From Clostridia bacterium (GTDB taxonomy: Bacteria > Bacillota > Clostridia > Oscillospirales > CAG-272): a DNA stretch of 64,000 nucleotides. The stretch spans positions 42,278-106,277 of the forward strand of contig JAFYLH010000014.1 of the NCBI GenBank assembly GCA_017537175.1, in the 5' to 3' direction. Below the pieces are notes generated by a model that was not told the origin of the DNA, searched no databases, and saw nothing but the letters and a program-made list of their open reading frames with translations. Shown piece by piece: positions 62,433 through 64,000 of the stretch. The translations under genes and the position numbers were made by a program. Positions within the stretch are counted from its first letter, which is position 1. Every line of letters begins with the position of its first letter.

Positions 62433-63089
62433 TTATTTTTCTTCATCTATCTTTATCTTAGGCAATCCCCAGCGGAACTTAGCCGCAAGTAACCTTATAA
62501 GCACGGTAAATATCAGTACAAAAAAAGTAGCAATGATCTTATGGTTATAATGGAAGCTCAGCAGATAGTACACACTACAGCTGACGACCGACACCACCGC
62601 ATATATATGCTTGGTAAGTACATAAGGCTTTTCGTTGACCAGAACATCGCGGATAATTCCGCCGCCTACACCTGTTATAACACCAAGGGTTATGGCAAGT
62701 ACGATATTGGCAGAGTGGTCGGATATGCAAACCGTCTCTACACCGGTAATAGAGAATGCGGCAAGTCCCAAAGCATCAAAAAACACATTGTATGAATTTG
62801 TGGCGGCCTGAAAGGCCTTGAACCTTTTACGGAATATGTAGGCTATAACAAATACCAAAACTGATGTTATAAGAGCAACAAGGAGAATAATGGGATTATC
62901 GAATATCTTTGGAGGTACATTGCCTAAAAGAATATCTCTTATTATACCGCCGCCAACGGCCGTGATACAGCCAACGGTAACAACACCAAATATATCAAGA
63001 CTGCAGCCTATAGCCACAAGAGCACCGGACACTGCAAAGGATACAGTACCGATCCATTCCATTATATAAATAATCATATCACTTAACAT
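62433..63089 (-). CDS. UPF0126 (TRIC-like) membrane protein
   Basis: The 218-residue protein has about seven helices made of two repeated halves of the UPF0126 family. The repeats carry TAVGGGIIRDILLGNVPP and TGVGGGIIRDVLVNEKPYV, the glycine-rich kinked segment shared with TRIC cation channels. The start WIGTVSFAVSGALVAIGCSL is also typical. It is probably a cation channel or transporter; some relatives have been linked to glycine uptake. AAGGCGGTGA lies nine bases before the ATG. It has its own promoter and stands alone. Confidence 0.9.
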   Translation of the reverse strand: MLSDMIIYIMEWIGTVSFAVSGALVAIGCSLDIFGVVTVGCITAVGGGIIRDILLGNVPPKIFDNPIILLVALITSVLVFVIAYIFRKRFKAFQAATNSYNVFFDALGLAAFSITGVETVCISDHSANIVLAITLGVITGVGGGIIRDVLVNEKPYVLTKHIYAVVSVVSCSVYYLLSFHYNHKIIATFFVLIFTVLIRLLAAKFRWGLPKIKIDEEK

Positions 63090-63114
63090 AATATTAAATC
63101 ACCGCCTTGGGTGT

Positions 63115-63143
63115 ATTATAGCATAATCTTATAAATAAATCAA
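63115..63143 (-). promoter_or_regulatory. Sigma-A promoter of the UPF0126 gene
   Basis: On the minus strand TTGATT (63143-63138), 17 bases, TATAAT (63120-63115), 26 bp before the ATG. Confidence 0.78.
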
Positions 63144-63189
63144 TGTTGAGCTTTATATATAATTCGAGGCGAAGCTATACCAAACTTAT

Positions 63190-63311
63190 TACCTATTACC
63201 TATTCCCTATTACTTCTTACTTTTCAAAGCCCCAAGGAATAATTTAGGTAAGAGTGAAGAGGTAATAGATAAAAAGTAAGCCCCAAGAACTTAAAAGTCC
63301 TTGGGGCTTTG
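63190..63311. repeat. MITE-like region with nested inverted repeats
   Basis: Short ATTACCTATTACC-type direct repeats (from about 63190) oppose GAGGTAATAGAT (63259-63270). TTACTTTT opposes AAAAAGTAA. CAAAGCCCCAAGGA (63226-63239) is inverted at 63298-63311. The right part doubles as an RNA terminator. Confidence 0.5.
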
Positions 63312-63382
63312 TCTCTCTTGTACGAAAAAGAACTGGCGAGAAACCCTTAATTTTACTGGGTTTTCCCCAGATTTTCTTTGCA
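63271..63382 (-). ncRNA. Possible small RNA
   Basis: On the minus strand a TATAAT (63393-63388) with TTGCAG 17 bases upstream is followed by about 110 nt holding hairpin CTGGG/CCCAG. A strong terminator stem then forms, AAGCCCCAAG with CTTGGGGCTT (63278-63310), ending in T5. The -35 is poor and overlaps the terminator of the larger RNA upstream. No convincing ORF. Confidence 0.4.
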
Positions 63383-63399
63383 AATATATTATAACATAA

Positions 63400-63773
63400 A
63401 AAAGCCCTCTCTGCAACACAAAAATGCAGAAAGTCCCCTTGAAATTCATAACGGCAATGCAAAGCAAACGCCTACAAAACTGCAACCGTTATAAAATGAT
63501 ATATTTCATTCATACTGCGCTGTTCTCCCCTGCCGATGCACAGTTCACCCTAAAACTGCGTCGCAAAAGAAAAGCACTATTACAACATCAAAAACTAGAA
63601 TCCAAGAGACTGTTTCCTGTGCACGGAAACAAGACTTCCCTATTCGCTACTACTCCAACTTCTTCTCCACTTTCGTGGCCCCTATAGAAGAACCGAAGCA
63701 GTTCACTTAAGAAAGCTACTTATTTTTCATCCTTTGGCTTGCCTTGTGCTTCAAGCCGTTCTGATGTTTTGTT
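63400..63773 (-). ncRNA. Candidate structured RNA of about 370 nt, family unknown
   Basis: It has a strong promoter (63808-63780) and a strong terminator. Between them, many stems can be drawn on the minus strand. These are GGCTTG/CAAGCC within CATC/GATG, and GAAC/GTTC. A TCTTCT/AGAAGA stem is topped by CCAC-GAAA-GTGG, a GNRA tetraloop. GTTTCC/GGAAAC, GCAGTT/AACTG, ACTGTGC/GCGCAGT and ATAACGG/CCGTTAT follow. No long reading frame runs through it. It does not show tmRNA, RNase P, SRP or 6S hallmarks. A raiA-type or other Firmicutes RNA remains possible. Confidence 0.6.
63404..63443 (-). terminator. Terminator of the structured RNA
   Basis: On the minus strand CTTTCTGCA and TGCAGAGAG (one G-T pair) around TTTTTGTGT, then GGC and T6. 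Confidence 0.8.
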
Positions 63774-63845
63774 GTACTCATTATACCATTGCCGAAATAC
63801 TAGGTCAATGGGTTTGGCAGAAACATGGCCCCACAGATCATGCAA
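63720..63845 (-). CDS. Possible 41-residue ORF after the XRE gene
   Basis: A TTG at 63845, five bases after the XRE stop, opens a frame that reads HDLWGHVSAKPIDLVFRQWY and on to SERLEAQGKPKDEK. The composition is protein-like and helical, but there is no ribosome site, and the promoter and 5' end of the structured RNA lie inside it. It may be a coupled small gene, a decayed fragment, or chance. Confidence 0.3.
   Translation of the reverse strand: MHDLWGHVSAKPIDLVFRQWYNEYNKTSERLEAQGKPKDEK
63780..63808 (-). promoter_or_regulatory. Sigma-A promoter of the structured RNA
   Basis: On the minus strand TTGACC (63808-63803), 17 bases, TATAAT (63785-63780). Confidence 0.8.
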
Positions 63846-63849
63846 ATTT

Positions 63850-64000
63850 TTATTTAAATAATTCTGCCACCGGAATCTTTAATGCGGCGGCTATATCGAA
63901 CAAAACCTCAAAAGAAGGATCCTTTTTACCGTTAACAATACGATTAATGTATCCGTCATTCTTTTTAATCTTACTGCTCAAATACTGACAGGATAAATTC
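63850..64000 (-). CDS. XRE-family transcriptional regulator, C-terminal part
   Basis: The frame is open to the right edge, so the start is outside the window. The visible 49 residues are the second part of a Cro/C1-type helix-turn-helix: LSCQYLSSKIKKNDGYINRI, then VNGKKDPSFEVLFDIAAALK and IPVAELFK at the end, where the one-domain members of the family normally stop. It binds DNA and probably represses a nearby promoter. The strong promoter of the structured RNA lies 40-70 bp beyond its stop. Confidence 0.8.
   Translation of the reverse strand, partial: NLSCQYLSSKIKKNDGYINRIVNGKKDPSFEVLFDIAAALKIPVAELFK

Noticed and set aside
63291..63485. Minus-strand 64-codon frame ending in a QSPKDF-type tail
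   Set aside because: It runs through a terminator, a promoter and another terminator, so it is more likely the RNA region than a protein gene.
63424..63687. Plus-strand 87-codon frame in the right-end gap
   Set aside because: Antisense to the structured RNA candidate, with no ribosome site and low-complexity, non-protein-like text.
63400..63773. tmRNA or RNase P RNA
   Set aside because: No tag-peptide frame or tRNA-like ends for tmRNA, and no conserved P4 core for RNase P.
63734..63988. Plus-strand 84-codon frame near the right edge
   Set aside because: It is antisense to the XRE helix-turn-helix, which is clearly the coding strand.

Overview
The window reads as chromosome of a low-GC, endospore-forming Clostridia bacterium, most like an uncultured gut Oscillospirales/Ruminococcaceae-type organism. 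This is inferred from sigma-G, SpoIVB, a SPOCS/LysM spore-coat-type protein, SLH-anchored and lipobox surface proteins, GlnRS beside GluRS, and strong GGAGG ribosome sites. No phage, CRISPR array or intact transposon is visible.

Layout. 1-938: end of an amidase-domain protein. 959-12176 (minus): one tightly packed operon reading metallo-beta-lactamase-fold protein, gltX, glnS, metY-type enzyme, M29 aminopeptidase, SLH-anchored double esterase, then sigG behind its own leader hairpin. 12331-17916 (plus): a sensory-rhodopsin-transducer-family protein, a three-gene sugar set (nucleotidyltransferase, GHMP kinase, galE) and a SPOCS/LysM protein. 17940-20139 (minus): a polyferredoxin fused to a TlpA-type thioredoxin domain, and a membrane protein ending in CNEC. 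20348-46413 (plus): a 26 kb surface locus holding a 2,410-residue subtilisin with BspA-type leucine-rich repeats, a lipoprotein, a complete Opp peptide importer, and a run of lipoproteins and anchored proteins. Three of these carry TlpA folds (one has lost its CXXC), and several share a module I do not recognise. 46447-56548: spoIVB, a corrinoid protein, pepD, a YbaK protein, a Na/Pi cotransporter, a dagK-glpK-bioY operon and guaB. 56679-58321 (minus): a small Cys-rich DUF1540-type protein, a DivIVA-like protein and a short GlmU-like protein. 58479-58555: tRNA-Val(GAC). 59256-62393: ribulokinase and a sugar isomerase. 62433-63089: a UPF0126 membrane protein. 63150-64000: a mostly non-coding stretch with two probable RNA genes and the tail of an XRE regulator.

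How the parts may work together. The surface locus suggests digestion of protein outside the cell, peptide capture and import, and an extracytoplasmic thiol-redox branch. The divergent polyferredoxin-thioredoxin fusion could supply electrons to that branch (inference). Sporulation genes are scattered. For sigG and the DUF1540 gene, a forespore-type promoter sits inside a hairpin that would hide the ribosome site on read-through mRNA but not on mRNA started at that promoter. That, the shared lipoprotein module and a roughly 370-nt structured RNA candidate near the right end are the most novel-looking items.
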